64,000 bases of DNA, taken from NCBI GenBank assembly GCA_902788605.1, contig CADAKX010000011.1:20153-84152 (forward strand), written 5' to 3'. The stretch is from an uncultured Prevotellaceae bacterium (lineage in GTDB: Bacteria > Bacteroidota > Bacteroidia > Bacteroidales > Bacteroidaceae). The notes beneath the pieces were generated by a model that saw only the letters and a list, made by a program, of their open reading frames with translations, was not told the origin of the DNA and searched no databases. Each line of letters begins with the position of its first letter. Positions within the stretch are counted from its first letter, which is position 1. This document shows, piece after piece, positions 25,125 through 34,457 of the stretch. The translations under genes and the position numbers were made by a program.

Positions 25125-26141
25125 ATGATGAAAAGACTATCAATCATGACACTTATTGCCATGCTGTATAGCGTGGTGGCTTTCGCCAAGAATTCGTTGA
25201 TAACACCGCCAGAAGGACTGGCAATAGACACCTATCGTTTTGCTGCTACGGCGCTGGAAAATGGTTACACAGAGACCATGGCTTATGACGAGCAGGTGAA
25301 GATTGGATTCAATGGCGATGATGCCTATATCCTGGGCTTGGTAAGGGAGTGCCCTGACGAGTTCTGGTGTAAGGCCACGAAGAATGAAGAGGGCAACTAT
25401 GTGATTCCTGCCAATCAGTATATCGGCACGAGAGAGGTGTGGGTCTATGAGTTTCCTTACTACATGACAGCGAAAAACGACGAGGGTGGTTTTGAGGATA
25501 TCGTGCTGACGCTCGATGAGACTACGATGACCTTTACAACAGAGCAGACCGTGGTGCTGAATGGTGCTGCCTCGGCATGGGAGCCTTATCTGACTTTTAC
25601 CAATGTGAGCATCAGTCTGATTAGCGAGAAGGCTGCAACGCCCGTTACGCCTCAAGTGAGCCTCTTTAAGGCCGATGGTGACTATCCCTATGCTTCGTTT
25701 GATATCACTAACAATGGTACCAATGGTGAGAAACTTCTGTCCAGCAAGTTGTACTACACCATCTGGATAGAGAAAGACGGACAAGAACAGCCTCTGACAC
25801 TGAAAAAAGGTACTTACGTGAAGCTGAGCGAGGATATGACAGAGATTCCCTATATCTTCACAGACAATCACGACATCTTTGTACATGGTGAACAGGTGTA
25901 TCTGAATCAGGGGATCCAGAAGATTGCTACCTGGACGAAGATAGGCATTCAGAGCATATACTATGGTGGTGGCGAGTGTCTTAAGTCGGAGATAGGCTGG
26001 AAACAACTTCAGACACCATCTTCCATCAGTACTATTGCTGATGACCAGAAAAGGACAGGTATCTACACCCTGAATGGACAGCGTATAGAAACGATGAAGA
26101 AGGGACTCTATATCGTTAATGGTAAGAAAGTAATTAAATAA
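25125..26141 (+). CDS. Secreted protein with C-terminal sorting-like tail
   Basis: 338 residues. Signal peptide (~1-21, ending AFA), a central beta-rich region with two parts (~25-165 and ~180-290), and the C-terminal tail IYTLNGQRIE..KGLYIVNGKKVIK, also seen on the GH43 enzyme and resembling Bacteroidetes secretion/sorting tails. There is no recognisable enzyme motif. The ATG at 25128 is an equal alternative. It is followed 13 nt later by the antiporter gene. Confidence 0.75.
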   Translation: MMKRLSIMTLIAMLYSVVAFAKNSLITPPEGLAIDTYRFAATALENGYTETMAYDEQVKIGFNGDDAYILGLVRECPDEFWCKATKNEEGNYVIPANQYIGTREVWVYEFPYYMTAKNDEGGFEDIVLTLDETTMTFTTEQTVVLNGAASAWEPYLTFTNVSISLISEKAATPVTPQVSLFKADGDYPYASFDITNNGTNGEKLLSSKLYYTIWIEKDGQEQPLTLKKGTYVKLSEDMTEIPYIFTDNHDIFVHGEQVYLNQGIQKIATWTKIGIQSIYYGGGECLKSEIGWKQLQTPSSISTIADDQKRTGIYTLNGQRIETMKKGLYIVNGKKVIK

Positions 26142-26154
26142 GGTATATAAAGAA

Positions 26155-27486
26155 ATGACACTAACAGTGATGATTGTTGCGCTCTTTGTTATTGGCTATC
26201 TGTGCATAGCCCTGGAGAGCGTGCTGGAGATTAACAAGGCAGCCATTGCCCTGCTGATGTGTGTAGGCTGCTGGACGTTGTTGATGATGGGCGTACAGGG
26301 ATTCTTTCCTGAGGTGGCCGATGGCGTGAGCTTTATTTCTGGTCGCATTCAGCACCATCTGGGCGACGCTGGCGAGACGTTGTTTTTCCTGATGGGCGCT
26401 ATGACCATTGTCGAGATTGTGGACTCGAACGGAGGTTTCAACTTCGTACGCGACATGATGAAGACACGCTCGAAGCGCAAGTTGATGTGGCGTGTGGCCT
26501 TTATGACGTTCTTCCTCTCGGCCATCCTCGACAACCTGACCACAAGTATTGTGATGATTATGGTGCTGAGAAAGTTGGTCCAGAGTCGCGAGGAACGCCT
26601 GATTTACGCTGGTCTGATTATCATCTCGGCCAACTCGGGTGGTGCCTTCTCGCCTATTGGTGACGTGACCACCATCATGCTGTGGATCAAGGGTGTGATT
26701 ACGACCCAGGGTGTGCTTACAGAGATTTTCGTGCCTTCACTGGTGTCGATGGTTATTCCTGCTGCTATCCTGAGTCTGTCGCTCAAGGGTAAGTTTGACA
26801 AGGAGCAGAACCTGAAAGTAAATGAGGTGACAGCTTTCACCAAGAACCAGCGTAAGGTAATCTTCCTGCTGGGTGTGGGCGGACTGGTATTCGTGCCTAT
26901 CTTCAAGACCATCACTCATCTGCCACCATTTATGGGTATCCTGCTGGTGCTGGGTGTACTGTGGACGGTGACAGAGGTGTTCCATCGTCAATTGGAGCAG
27001 AACGAGGACGATACGATGGCTAAACGCGTGAGTGACTTGCTGTCGAAGATTGACCTCTCGACGATAATGTTCTTCCTGGGTATTCTGATGGCTGTGGCCG
27101 TACTTCAGGAAATTGGTGTCTTGACTTCGATGGGTGAAGGTCTTAATGAGGCCTTTGCAGGCAACTACTATCTTATCAACGGCATCATCGGCGTGCTCTC
27201 GTCGATTGTCGACAACGTGCCCTTGGTGGCTGGCTGTATGGGTATGTATCCTGTGAGTGGCATTGAGGGCGACGCAATGGCTGTGGATGGCATCTTCTGG
27301 CAGCTGCTGGCCTACTGTGCTGGCGTGGGTGGCTCGATGCTGATTATCGGTAGCGCTGCTGGCGTCGTGGTGATGGGCTTGGAGAAGATCACCTTTGGTT
27401 GGTATTTGAAGAAGATGACGTGGATTGCCTTCGTGGGTTATCTCGCTGGCATCGGATGCTACTGGATAGAGAAATTGTTTATGTAA
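26155..27486 (+). CDS. nhaD: Na+/H+ antiporter, NhaD type
   Basis: 443 residues with about 11-12 membrane segments. It belongs to the ion transporter superfamily shared with ArsB. Motifs such as SAILDNLTTSIVMIMVLRKL, ISANSGGAFSPIGDVTTIM and SSIVDNVPLVAG (the two discontinuous DN..T/P helices) are typical of NhaD. It exports Na+ in exchange for protons at the inner membrane. It starts 13 nt after a secreted-protein gene, probably co-transcribed but functionally unrelated. Confidence 0.93.
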   Translation: MTLTVMIVALFVIGYLCIALESVLEINKAAIALLMCVGCWTLLMMGVQGFFPEVADGVSFISGRIQHHLGDAGETLFFLMGAMTIVEIVDSNGGFNFVRDMMKTRSKRKLMWRVAFMTFFLSAILDNLTTSIVMIMVLRKLVQSREERLIYAGLIIISANSGGAFSPIGDVTTIMLWIKGVITTQGVLTEIFVPSLVSMVIPAAILSLSLKGKFDKEQNLKVNEVTAFTKNQRKVIFLLGVGGLVFVPIFKTITHLPPFMGILLVLGVLWTVTEVFHRQLEQNEDDTMAKRVSDLLSKIDLSTIMFFLGILMAVAVLQEIGVLTSMGEGLNEAFAGNYYLINGIIGVLSSIVDNVPLVAGCMGMYPVSGIEGDAMAVDGIFWQLLAYCAGVGGSMLIIGSAAGVVVMGLEKITFGWYLKKMTWIAFVGYLAGIGCYWIEKLFM

Positions 27487-27507
27487 GGCTTGCCTTACGG
27501 AAAAGAT

Positions 27508-27537
27508 AAGGGTTAGGAACAACGCTTCCTAACCCTT
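27508..27537. terminator. bidirectional terminator between nhaD and the AraC gene
   Basis: AAGGGTTAGGAA (27508-27519) pairs perfectly with TTCCTAACCCTT (27526-27537). Confidence 0.85.
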
Positions 27538-27606
27538 TATTTATTGTCTGAACTTTATTTGTTGTCCGTACTCTATTTTTTGCCTGAACTTAATTTATTG
27601 CCTGAA
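27535..27606 (-). repeat. four degenerate 18-bp repeats spanning the AraC stop codon
   Basis: Minus-strand units TTCAGGCAATAAATTAAG (27589-27606), TTCAGGCAAAAAATAGAG (27571-27588), a diverged third (27553-27570) and TTCAGACAATAAATAAAG (27535-27552). The first encodes the last three residues (FRQ) and stop of the AraC protein. All units are in the same frame. Confidence 0.8.
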
Positions 27607-28464
27607 TTCTGTAGGTTTGAGTCCTGTTTTTAGTTTGAATTTCGCAGAGAAATAGTCTGGCGACTCGAAGTCAAGTCTATAGGCAATTTCCTTGATGCTC
27701 AGGTCTGTGGACGACAGCAACTCTTTGGCTCGCTGCAGACGCAGATCCTGCTGATAGATGGCAGGCGAGAGCCCTGTGTGCTCCTTGAAGAGTTTGCGGA
27801 AGTTGGAATAGCTGACGCCCAACTCCTGGGCCACCTGCTGGATGGTGAGAGGTGTTTCCAGAGATTCGCGGATGCGCAGACGGGCACGGTTCACCAGGTC
27901 GACATGCGTCTGGTTGCGACTCTTCAACTCGCGATTGCGCTCCAACGAATACATCATGCCAATAAGGTGGTTCACCAGTCCTGCCATCAGCTGCTGGGCA
28001 TAGGCAGCCTCCTCCTGGGCTGCTGCATAGGCCTGCTTATAGAGGCTGATGACTTCGGCACTATAGCCCACGTGATAAATGGGCTTCGAGGGCGTGAGGA
28101 AACCTGCACGCACACGACTGTCCATGTTTTGTCCCTTGAATCCTATCCAATAGCTCTTCCATCCCTGTCGGCCCTTGGGGTGATAGGTATGCCATTCGCC
28201 AGGGAAGAGCAGAAAGAAATCGCCAGCTTTCACCGTGGTCTTTTCTGTCGAGGCGCTTTGAAACTCGCCCTCACCCTCAGTGATATAGAGCAGCTGATAT
28301 TCTGAGAGCGTGCGCCCTTTACTCAAGTCAAAGTAATAGCCATCGGCATGGCCACGTGTGGGATATTCGTCTTGAGGCCCAATCTCTTCATAGCCTATGG
28401 TCGTAACGGTAAGTCCCCACTGCACATCGCGATGACTGGCAAGCAGATATTTACTGGTTTGCAT
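27595..28464 (-). CDS. AraC-family transcriptional regulator
   Basis: 289 residues. N-terminal cupin-like ligand domain (~35-130; GEGEFQS, GDFFLLFPGEWHTYHP) and C-terminal double helix-turn-helix (~190-289; LTIQQVAQELGVSYSNFRKLFKEHTG and LSIKEIAYRLDFESPDYFSAKFK). Such regulators respond to a sugar or related small ligand. Its start codon lies 14 nt inside the 3' end of the upstream histidine kinase gene, so it is the third gene of that operon. It has no receiver domain. Control of the rha genes ~3.5 kb away is possible but unproven. Confidence 0.93.
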   Translation of the reverse strand: MQTSKYLLASHRDVQWGLTVTTIGYEEIGPQDEYPTRGHADGYYFDLSKGRTLSEYQLLYITEGEGEFQSASTEKTTVKAGDFFLLFPGEWHTYHPKGRQGWKSYWIGFKGQNMDSRVRAGFLTPSKPIYHVGYSAEVISLYKQAYAAAQEEAAYAQQLMAGLVNHLIGMMYSLERNRELKSRNQTHVDLVNRARLRIRESLETPLTIQQVAQELGVSYSNFRKLFKEHTGLSPAIYQQDLRLQRAKELLSSTDLSIKEIAYRLDFESPDYFSAKFKLKTGLKPTEFRQ

Positions 28465-30463
28465 ATGTTAAGTCTTCATTATCGTTTGCGGGAATGCGCA
28501 TCCAGAATGTTGAGCCCTTGCCCTCGCCATCGCTGATGAGGCCAATACTGCCTCCACAGCTTTCGGCAATGCTCTTGCAGATGCTCAGACCCAGTCCTGT
28601 GCCCTGAACAAAGTCGTTCAGTTTTACAAAGCGGTCGAACACCATTGCCTGTTTTTCCTTGGGAATGCCTGCTCCCGTGTCTTCACAGAAAATATAAAGT
28701 TGGCCGTTCTCATACTGATAGCCCACCTTGATGTGGCCCTTCTCAGTATATTTCACGGCATTGGTTACGAAATTGGTGATCACTTGCTGTACACGGCCTT
28801 TGTCGATGCATACGGGCAAGCTGTTATACGGATTCTCGCTCATAAACTTCACCGCAGGATTCTGGACACGCTGTGCCAATGTTTGACAGATATCGTTGAA
28901 GGCAAAGGCAAAGTCCACATGCTCCAGGGTGATGTCTTGTGGTCCCTTCTCCATGTCGGAAGCCTCGAGGATATCGTTGATGAGTCGCAGCAGCATATCG
29001 CAGTTGTTGCGTATGATACGAATGAACTCGCGGCGATCTTCCTCGCTGTCGATGGTTTGCAGCAAGTCGCTGAAGCCCACAATGGCGTTGAGGGGCGTGC
29101 GAATCTCGTGGGTCATGTTGGCCAAGAACATACTCTTCATGCGACCAGAGTCGTTGGCACGTTCTGTCTCTCGTCGCAGACGCTCCTCAGTCTCTTTGAG
29201 ATAGGTGATATTGCGCAATACACCAAAGTGGCCTGTAAACTTGCCGTTCTCGTCGTGAACAGGCATGCCGCTGATGATATACCATTGAGGCGTGTTTTCT
29301 ACAGGTGTGTTGTTGAAGTGATGAATCATGATGACGTCGCGATCCATCTTGTCGTAGTTGTCGAGGAATAGTTTTGCCTGCTCGCGTCCTTCCTTCAGAC
29401 TCTCTATGTAGGTGTTGAAGTCGCGTTGGAAGTCACTCTTTCTAAGCGATTGTGAGAAGTGAATCACCTTCTCGTCAATGTCTGTCCACCACACAAACAT
29501 CTGGTTGTTCTGAAGAAGGTAGTGCAACTGGTCCTCATATTGATTAATCTGCTCTATCGACTTCTGTAGCTCGACCTCGCGCTGATGCTGCTCCAAATAG
29601 GTGTCGCGGTCGGAAGTGACATCACGGCAGGTGACAATATAATAGACCAACTGTCCTTGATTGTCAAACAGAGGGTCGATGACAAACTCCACATCCTTAT
29701 ATATGCCCATGTCTGGGAAGTCCATCTTCTGGCAGGCATGGAACCTCTCCAACTTCTGGGGGTCGTAGTCGGCCTTGATAAGTGGTAGGTCAAAGAGACG
29801 TGTATTGCGGAAGAAAGGCTCTGTCTTTTCTGTGATTTTACATATCTCGCGCATCTTGTCGTTGATGTCGAGAATATAGCCGTCGGCAGTATAGAATGAC
29901 ATGGCTGTGAGAGATGTCTGGAATATCTTCTTATAGCGACTGGCGTTCTTCTCGGTCTGGGTGGTTTCTTGGATGATATCTGTGACATCGTTGCCAACGA
30001 TGAATAGCGAGTTGATGGTGCCGTCCTCGTCGGCATCGCTGATAGAATAGCCTTCGAAATAGTGCCATTCAGGTTCCTCTATGGTGCCGATGTTCCAGCG
30101 TGCCTTTAACTCGTCGGTATGTGATTTTCCGGCTATCTCAATATCAAACTGACGCTTGATGATGGCCTGATCGTTGGGGTGTATATGTTCGATAAACTCG
30201 TCCATTGCCAATCCGTTCTTGGGAAAGAGACGGTGTGTGCGACTGCGGAAGAGGTCGTTCTTGACATCGTATTCCAAAACAAAATAGCCACAAAGATCTA
30301 TCACTTTCTCTGTGAGGTTGTGCAGGTCTGCACTTTCGCGAGTGTGACGTCGGTGGCGCAGATAGAACACCACAAAGACCACCACGATGCATAGTGATAG
30401 TGCCAAAAGGACTATCATCGTAGCGATGGGTGAAAGTGGTAAGTTGGCAAATATGTGTGTCAT
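28451..30463 (-). CDS. Membrane-anchored PAS histidine kinase, intact (pair 2, member B)
   Basis: 670 residues from the ATG at 30463, which overlaps the upstream TGA as ATGA. The longer frame (to 30514) is rejected for this reason. One membrane helix (~10-32, IATMIVLLALSLCIVVVFVV) is followed by PAS blocks, HisKA (MTHEIRTPLNAIVGF, His452) and HATPase with a full N-box (ITNFVTNAVKYT), CEDTGAGI and QGTGLGLSI. No receiver domain. It is paralogous to 8042-9946, where the membrane helix is absent. Translation looks coupled to both neighbours. Confidence 0.92.
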   Translation of the reverse strand: MTHIFANLPLSPIATMIVLLALSLCIVVVFVVFYLRHRRHTRESADLHNLTEKVIDLCGYFVLEYDVKNDLFRSRTHRLFPKNGLAMDEFIEHIHPNDQAIIKRQFDIEIAGKSHTDELKARWNIGTIEEPEWHYFEGYSISDADEDGTINSLFIVGNDVTDIIQETTQTEKNASRYKKIFQTSLTAMSFYTADGYILDINDKMREICKITEKTEPFFRNTRLFDLPLIKADYDPQKLERFHACQKMDFPDMGIYKDVEFVIDPLFDNQGQLVYYIVTCRDVTSDRDTYLEQHQREVELQKSIEQINQYEDQLHYLLQNNQMFVWWTDIDEKVIHFSQSLRKSDFQRDFNTYIESLKEGREQAKLFLDNYDKMDRDVIMIHHFNNTPVENTPQWYIISGMPVHDENGKFTGHFGVLRNITYLKETEERLRRETERANDSGRMKSMFLANMTHEIRTPLNAIVGFSDLLQTIDSEEDRREFIRIIRNNCDMLLRLINDILEASDMEKGPQDITLEHVDFAFAFNDICQTLAQRVQNPAVKFMSENPYNSLPVCIDKGRVQQVITNFVTNAVKYTEKGHIKVGYQYENGQLYIFCEDTGAGIPKEKQAMVFDRFVKLNDFVQGTGLGLSICKSIAESCGGSIGLISDGEGKGSTFWMRIPANDNEDLTYANQ

Positions 30464-32454
30464 AGACGATCCTTTCTTTCTATGTTCAGAACCTGACAGG
30501 GGATGGATATCCACACCGTGGTTCCACGTCCTAACTCAGAGTTAATTTCAAAACTGCCTCCCATCTGCTCTGTCAGTTCCTTACAGATGGGCAGTCCCAG
30601 TCCAGTGCCGTTCTTTGTCTTCGATGCAAAACGCTCAAAGATATGGGGCAGAGAACTACTTTCTATACCGTTGCCAGTGTCCTCGATGGTGACAATCAGA
30701 TGTCCGTGGATGTAGTCGTATCGTGCGCAAACGCGGCCCTCGTTGGTGTGCTGGGCTGCATTGGAAGCTATGTGTCCGATGATGGTACTCAGGTGTCCAT
30801 CGTCAATGACGACTTCCATCTTTTTATAATGGTTCTCAACGACATATTCCACGTTGGGCTTTTTGAAGTTATTCCATGCATTCTGGCAATGGGCATCAAA
30901 TACGGCAGCGATGTCTGTGGGCTGAGGCTTAAACTCAATCATCTTGGCATCGAGGCGTGACAGGAAGAGAATCTCGTTGATCAGGGTGAGCAGATAGCTT
31001 GAGTTTGACTTAATCTGTTCGATAAACATTGGTTCCTCTTCTGCGTCGTGAGGCATATCGAAGAGCTCGGCAAAGCCCACTACCGAAGCCAATGGCGTGC
31101 GAATCTCATAGCTCATGTTGCGCAGGAACACATTCTTGATGTTCTCCTCGTCCTGAGCATTGATACTTTCTATCTCGAGTTGTCGTTCCGTCTCTTTGAC
31201 CTCGCTGACGTCTCGGCAGAGTCCGAAGTACTTCGTCACCTGTCCTGACGCATCGAGCACAGGGATAAAATGCATCTGAAGGAACAAGGGCAGTCTGTTC
31301 TTACTTCTTAGTGTAGTTTTCAACTCGACGGAAATAGGTTTGGTGGTTCGAGAGTCCATGCTATTCAATAGGCGCATGGTGCGATTCTTGGCCGAGTTGT
31401 CGAGGAGTGTCATACAACGTGCCTGGGTGAGTGAGAGCTGCACCTCGTTGATACCCTTGAATATTGTCAGCATATGGATGTCGGGTGCATATTCGGCTAT
31501 GCGTACACCACCCACCTGAAGCAGGTAGTTGATGTTGTTGATATAATCCGTAACCTCTTTATTGGTCTTAGCCAGCGTTTTCACATCGTTCATTAGCTTC
31601 TTGTAAGACTTTACATGCTCCGTTCTGCTGATGCCAGTGCCGAAATAGCCAGTCAGCTGATGTTGTTCGTCATAGATGGGAATGACCTGCATCTCATAAA
31701 AGACAAAGTCATCGAGCTCCTTGACATAGCGGTCTATCAGGGTGGCGTGGAAATGCTCCATGTTGCGCACCTCCTCTGGCGTCATTTGCAGTAGGGAACT
31801 CAAATTCAGGTGCTGGGCCTTGATGCTCTCAAAGGTGCCGTTGAAGGTTTCGCACACCTTTTGGTTGAAGTCCACCAGATAGCCATCGGCATCATAGAGG
31901 GCCATGTCTGTCATGGCAATATTGAAAACCGACTGATAGCGCAGCATCATGTCGCTGGCAGCCTTCTGTCGAGATTTTGATTCGGTGATATCAATCTCTG
32001 CGCCTACGATAATGTTGGGCGTTCTGTCGGAGCCATGGGTTGCTGGCATCATGTTCACCACATAGTCACGCTCCTCGGTTTCTTCATCTTTGGCACGCAA
32101 GAGGACGGACCCTGTCGTTGCCTCCCCCTTGATGATTGACTCCAGTTCGTCACGCAGGTGCTCAAAATCCTTGATAGGATAGCGCTTAGACAAGGCCATG
32201 GGCGAATAAGTTCTCGCGGTATTGCCATTGTAGTTCTGCCAGACAAAGAGTCGGTTCTTTACATCGTAGGTCCACAGGTGCACATGGACAGAATGAAGTA
32301 GAGCCATGAATCGTTGATAGCGGATATTGTTCTTTCGGTTGTTTTCCTTCTCTTTCAGCCAGACGAAAACGAAGAACAGTCCCAATATGACTATCACCGA
32401 CACCAATACTCCGAGTCCGATATATATAGGCCAGTAAGATTGTTCAGGTACCAT
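30460..32454 (-). CDS. Membrane-anchored PAS histidine kinase lacking the acceptor His (pair 2, member A)
   Basis: 664 residues. One membrane helix (~11-33) is followed by PAS blocks (~45-155, ~160-290, ~305-425) and a DHp domain in which the expected MSHEIR reads MSYEIRTPL: codon TAT at 31110-31108 gives Tyr449 in place of the phospho-acceptor His. The ATPase domain keeps DTGNGI and GTGLGL; its N-box is partly changed (HIASNAAQHT), but the key Asn remains. It may bind ATP but cannot autophosphorylate in the usual way. Paralog of 6049-7986. First gene of the kinase-kinase-AraC operon; box TATTTTTG about 25 nt upstream. Confidence 0.9.
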   Translation of the reverse strand: MVPEQSYWPIYIGLGVLVSVIVILGLFFVFVWLKEKENNRKNNIRYQRFMALLHSVHVHLWTYDVKNRLFVWQNYNGNTARTYSPMALSKRYPIKDFEHLRDELESIIKGEATTGSVLLRAKDEETEERDYVVNMMPATHGSDRTPNIIVGAEIDITESKSRQKAASDMMLRYQSVFNIAMTDMALYDADGYLVDFNQKVCETFNGTFESIKAQHLNLSSLLQMTPEEVRNMEHFHATLIDRYVKELDDFVFYEMQVIPIYDEQHQLTGYFGTGISRTEHVKSYKKLMNDVKTLAKTNKEVTDYINNINYLLQVGGVRIAEYAPDIHMLTIFKGINEVQLSLTQARCMTLLDNSAKNRTMRLLNSMDSRTTKPISVELKTTLRSKNRLPLFLQMHFIPVLDASGQVTKYFGLCRDVSEVKETERQLEIESINAQDEENIKNVFLRNMSYEIRTPLASVVGFAELFDMPHDAEEEPMFIEQIKSNSSYLLTLINEILFLSRLDAKMIEFKPQPTDIAAVFDAHCQNAWNNFKKPNVEYVVENHYKKMEVVIDDGHLSTIIGHIASNAAQHTNEGRVCARYDYIHGHLIVTIEDTGNGIESSSLPHIFERFASKTKNGTGLGLPICKELTEQMGGSFEINSELGRGTTVWISIPCQVLNIERKDRL

Positions 32455-32569
32455 TTCTTAAGTTTTATGGGGCAAAAATAGATAAAAAAACACGAATTAC
32501 CAAATAAATTGTTGATTTTGTGAGATTTTTAGTATCTTTGCATGCAATTTTTTTAAAAACAGACGAAAA

Positions 32570-33853
32570 ATGAGCCAGAAAATGAAAGCTGCAACCCTCT
32601 GCGTTCAGGCAGGATGGGAACCCAAGAATGGAGAATCGCGTGTGCTACCAATCTATCAGAGCACCACTTTTAAGTATGACAATACGGAAGAGATGGCAGA
32701 CCTCTTTGACTTGAAGAAGGAGGGCTATTTTTACACCCGATTGCAGAATCCAACCAACGATGCGGTGGCCAAGAAGATTGCTGCCCTGGAGGGTGGTGTA
32801 GGGGCTATGCTCACCTCGAGTGGTCAGGCAGCTAATTTCTATGCAGTATTCAATATCTGTGAGGCAGGCGATCATATTGTGACTTCCAACGAAATCTATG
32901 GCGGAACCTATAATCTCTTTGGCGTGACGCTGAAGAAGTTGGGCATCGAGTGTACTTTTGTCAATCCCGAGGCTTCCGAGGAGGAAATCTCTCAGGCCTT
33001 CCGTCCCAATACCAAGGCCCTGTTTGGCGAGACTATCTCGAATCCTGGCTGCAAGGTGCTCGACATCGAGAAGTTTGCCCGTATTGCCCATAAGCATGGT
33101 GTGCCCCTGATTGTCGACAACACCTTCCCCACACCCATCAACTGCCGTCCCTTTGAGTGGGGCGCTGATATCGTGACCCATAGCACCACTAAATATATGG
33201 ATGGACACGCCACTCAGGTTGGTGGCTGTATTGTGGACAGTGGCAACTTCGACTGGGACGCCCATGCCGATAAGTTCCCTGGACTGACCACTCCAGATGA
33301 GTCATATCACGGACTGACTTATACTAAGGCCTTTGGTAAGATGGCCTATATGACCAAGCTCACGGCACAGTTGATGCGTGACCTGGGTTCTATTCCCTCG
33401 CCTCACAATGCCTTCCTGCTGAACCTCGGTCTCGAGACACTCCACCTGCGTATGCCTCGCCATTGTCAGAATGCCCAGACCATTGCCGAGTTCCTGAACA
33501 ACGACGAGCGTGTGGCTTGGGTTCACTATAGCGGACTGGAGGGCGACGAGAGCCATGCCTTGGCACAGAAATATCTGCCCAACGGCTCGTGTGGCGTCAT
33601 TGCCTTCGGACTGAAAGGCACACGCGAGACAGCCGTGAAGTTCATGGATTCGCTGAAGTTGATTTGCATTGTGACCCACGTGGCCGATGCACGCACCTGT
33701 GTGCTCCATCCCGCGAGTCACACCCATCGCCAACTGAGCGATGAGCAGTTGCGTGAGGCAGGTGTTGCTCCCGACCTGATTCGCCTGTCTGTGGGTATCG
33801 AGGATGTGGACGACCTGCTGGCCGACATCCGCCAGGCTCTTGATCAGATTTAA
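32570..33853 (+). CDS. metY: O-acetylhomoserine sulfhydrylase-type PLP enzyme
   Basis: 427 residues of the Cys/Met metabolism PLP family, which make homocysteine from O-acetylhomoserine and sulfide. Visible are QSTTFKYDN near the N-terminus, TSSGQAANFYA (phosphate contact), VDNTFPTPINCRPFEWGADIVTHSTTKYMDGH with the PLP lysine, and the C-terminal RLSVGIEDVDDLL. Length and the ATQVGG segment favour the sulfhydrylase branch over cystathionine gamma-synthase. A TATCTTTG box lies ~30 nt upstream. No SAM riboswitch is visible in the 115-nt gap. Its stop overlaps the stop of the convergent gene. Confidence 0.88.
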   Translation: MSQKMKAATLCVQAGWEPKNGESRVLPIYQSTTFKYDNTEEMADLFDLKKEGYFYTRLQNPTNDAVAKKIAALEGGVGAMLTSSGQAANFYAVFNICEAGDHIVTSNEIYGGTYNLFGVTLKKLGIECTFVNPEASEEEISQAFRPNTKALFGETISNPGCKVLDIEKFARIAHKHGVPLIVDNTFPTPINCRPFEWGADIVTHSTTKYMDGHATQVGGCIVDSGNFDWDAHADKFPGLTTPDESYHGLTYTKAFGKMAYMTKLTAQLMRDLGSIPSPHNAFLLNLGLETLHLRMPRHCQNAQTIAEFLNNDERVAWVHYSGLEGDESHALAQKYLPNGSCGVIAFGLKGTRETAVKFMDSLKLICIVTHVADARTCVLHPASHTHRQLSDEQLREAGVAPDLIRLSVGIEDVDDLLADIRQALDQI

Positions 33854-34311
33854 CGGTTCATGATGGTCTTGCAGCGCTTGCCTGTCTTCAGGATATAAGC
33901 ACCCTTCGGCAGGTTGCTGATGCTGAACGTCACATCCTGCTCGGCGTGGAAGACCACCTCACCTTTCATATTATAGAGGGACATTGATTCCCCTTTGGCT
34001 ACACTGACGCTGACCACCCCGTCTTTCATCTTGAAGGTCGACTGGCTGGCGTCAGTGGTTTGTATGGTGCTTGCCTGTCCGTCGGCAAAGAACAGCTTCT
34101 GGACTGACGCCAGGGGAATGCGCTGCTCGTTGCCCTGTTCCAGGGTTACAATCATATCGGTGGCATCGAAGGTCAACTTCCGAATCTGACTCACCTCGAT
34201 GCGTGTGTCGCCATCGGTCTGACTCACGGTGAGATACTGGTAGTTGTCGGCCCAAGTGCAGGCGCTTATCATCAGGAGAAGGGTCGTTAGTAGAGATTTC
34301 ATAGTCTTCAT
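33850..34311 (-). CDS. Small secreted protein with sorting-like C-terminal domain
   Basis: 153 residues. Signal peptide (~1-22; an ATG at 34302 is an alternative start), a short beta-rich domain (VSQIRKLTFDATDMIVTL, IPLASVQKLFF) seen in many small Bacteroidales secreted proteins, then a T9SS-like C-terminal module (SLYNMKGEVVFH, ISNLPKGAYILKTG). It is little more than a sorting tail with a short prefix. The function is unknown. TATCTTTG lies upstream. It converges tail-to-tail with metY, and the two stop codons overlap. Confidence 0.75.
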   Translation of the reverse strand: MKTMKSLLTTLLLMISACTWADNYQYLTVSQTDGDTRIEVSQIRKLTFDATDMIVTLEQGNEQRIPLASVQKLFFADGQASTIQTTDASQSTFKMKDGVVSVSVAKGESMSLYNMKGEVVFHAEQDVTFSISNLPKGAYILKTGKRCKTIMNR

Positions 34312-34457
34312 CTTGCTGTAATTTTTGCTGCAAAGATAGGAAAATTTTTATGAAAACGCCTCCGATACATGCTTTTTTTATAAAAATCCGCCCATTTTGT
34401 TGTATAGTTCAAAAAAAAACTCTAAATTTGTCAGCAGAAAAACTTAACAACAGTATT

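Noticed and set aside
28700-29371. 223-codon plus-strand frame opposite the B-type kinase
   Set aside because: Shadow frame of the kinase; no domain and no promoter in a sensible place.
32455-32569. SAM riboswitch ahead of the sulfhydrylase gene
   Set aside because: The gap has only a promoter and a ~40-nt leader; none of the conserved SAM aptamer blocks are visible.
34350-34457. N-terminal extension of frr
   Set aside because: The in-frame codons upstream of 34458 include the promoter box and do not resemble ribosome recycling factor.
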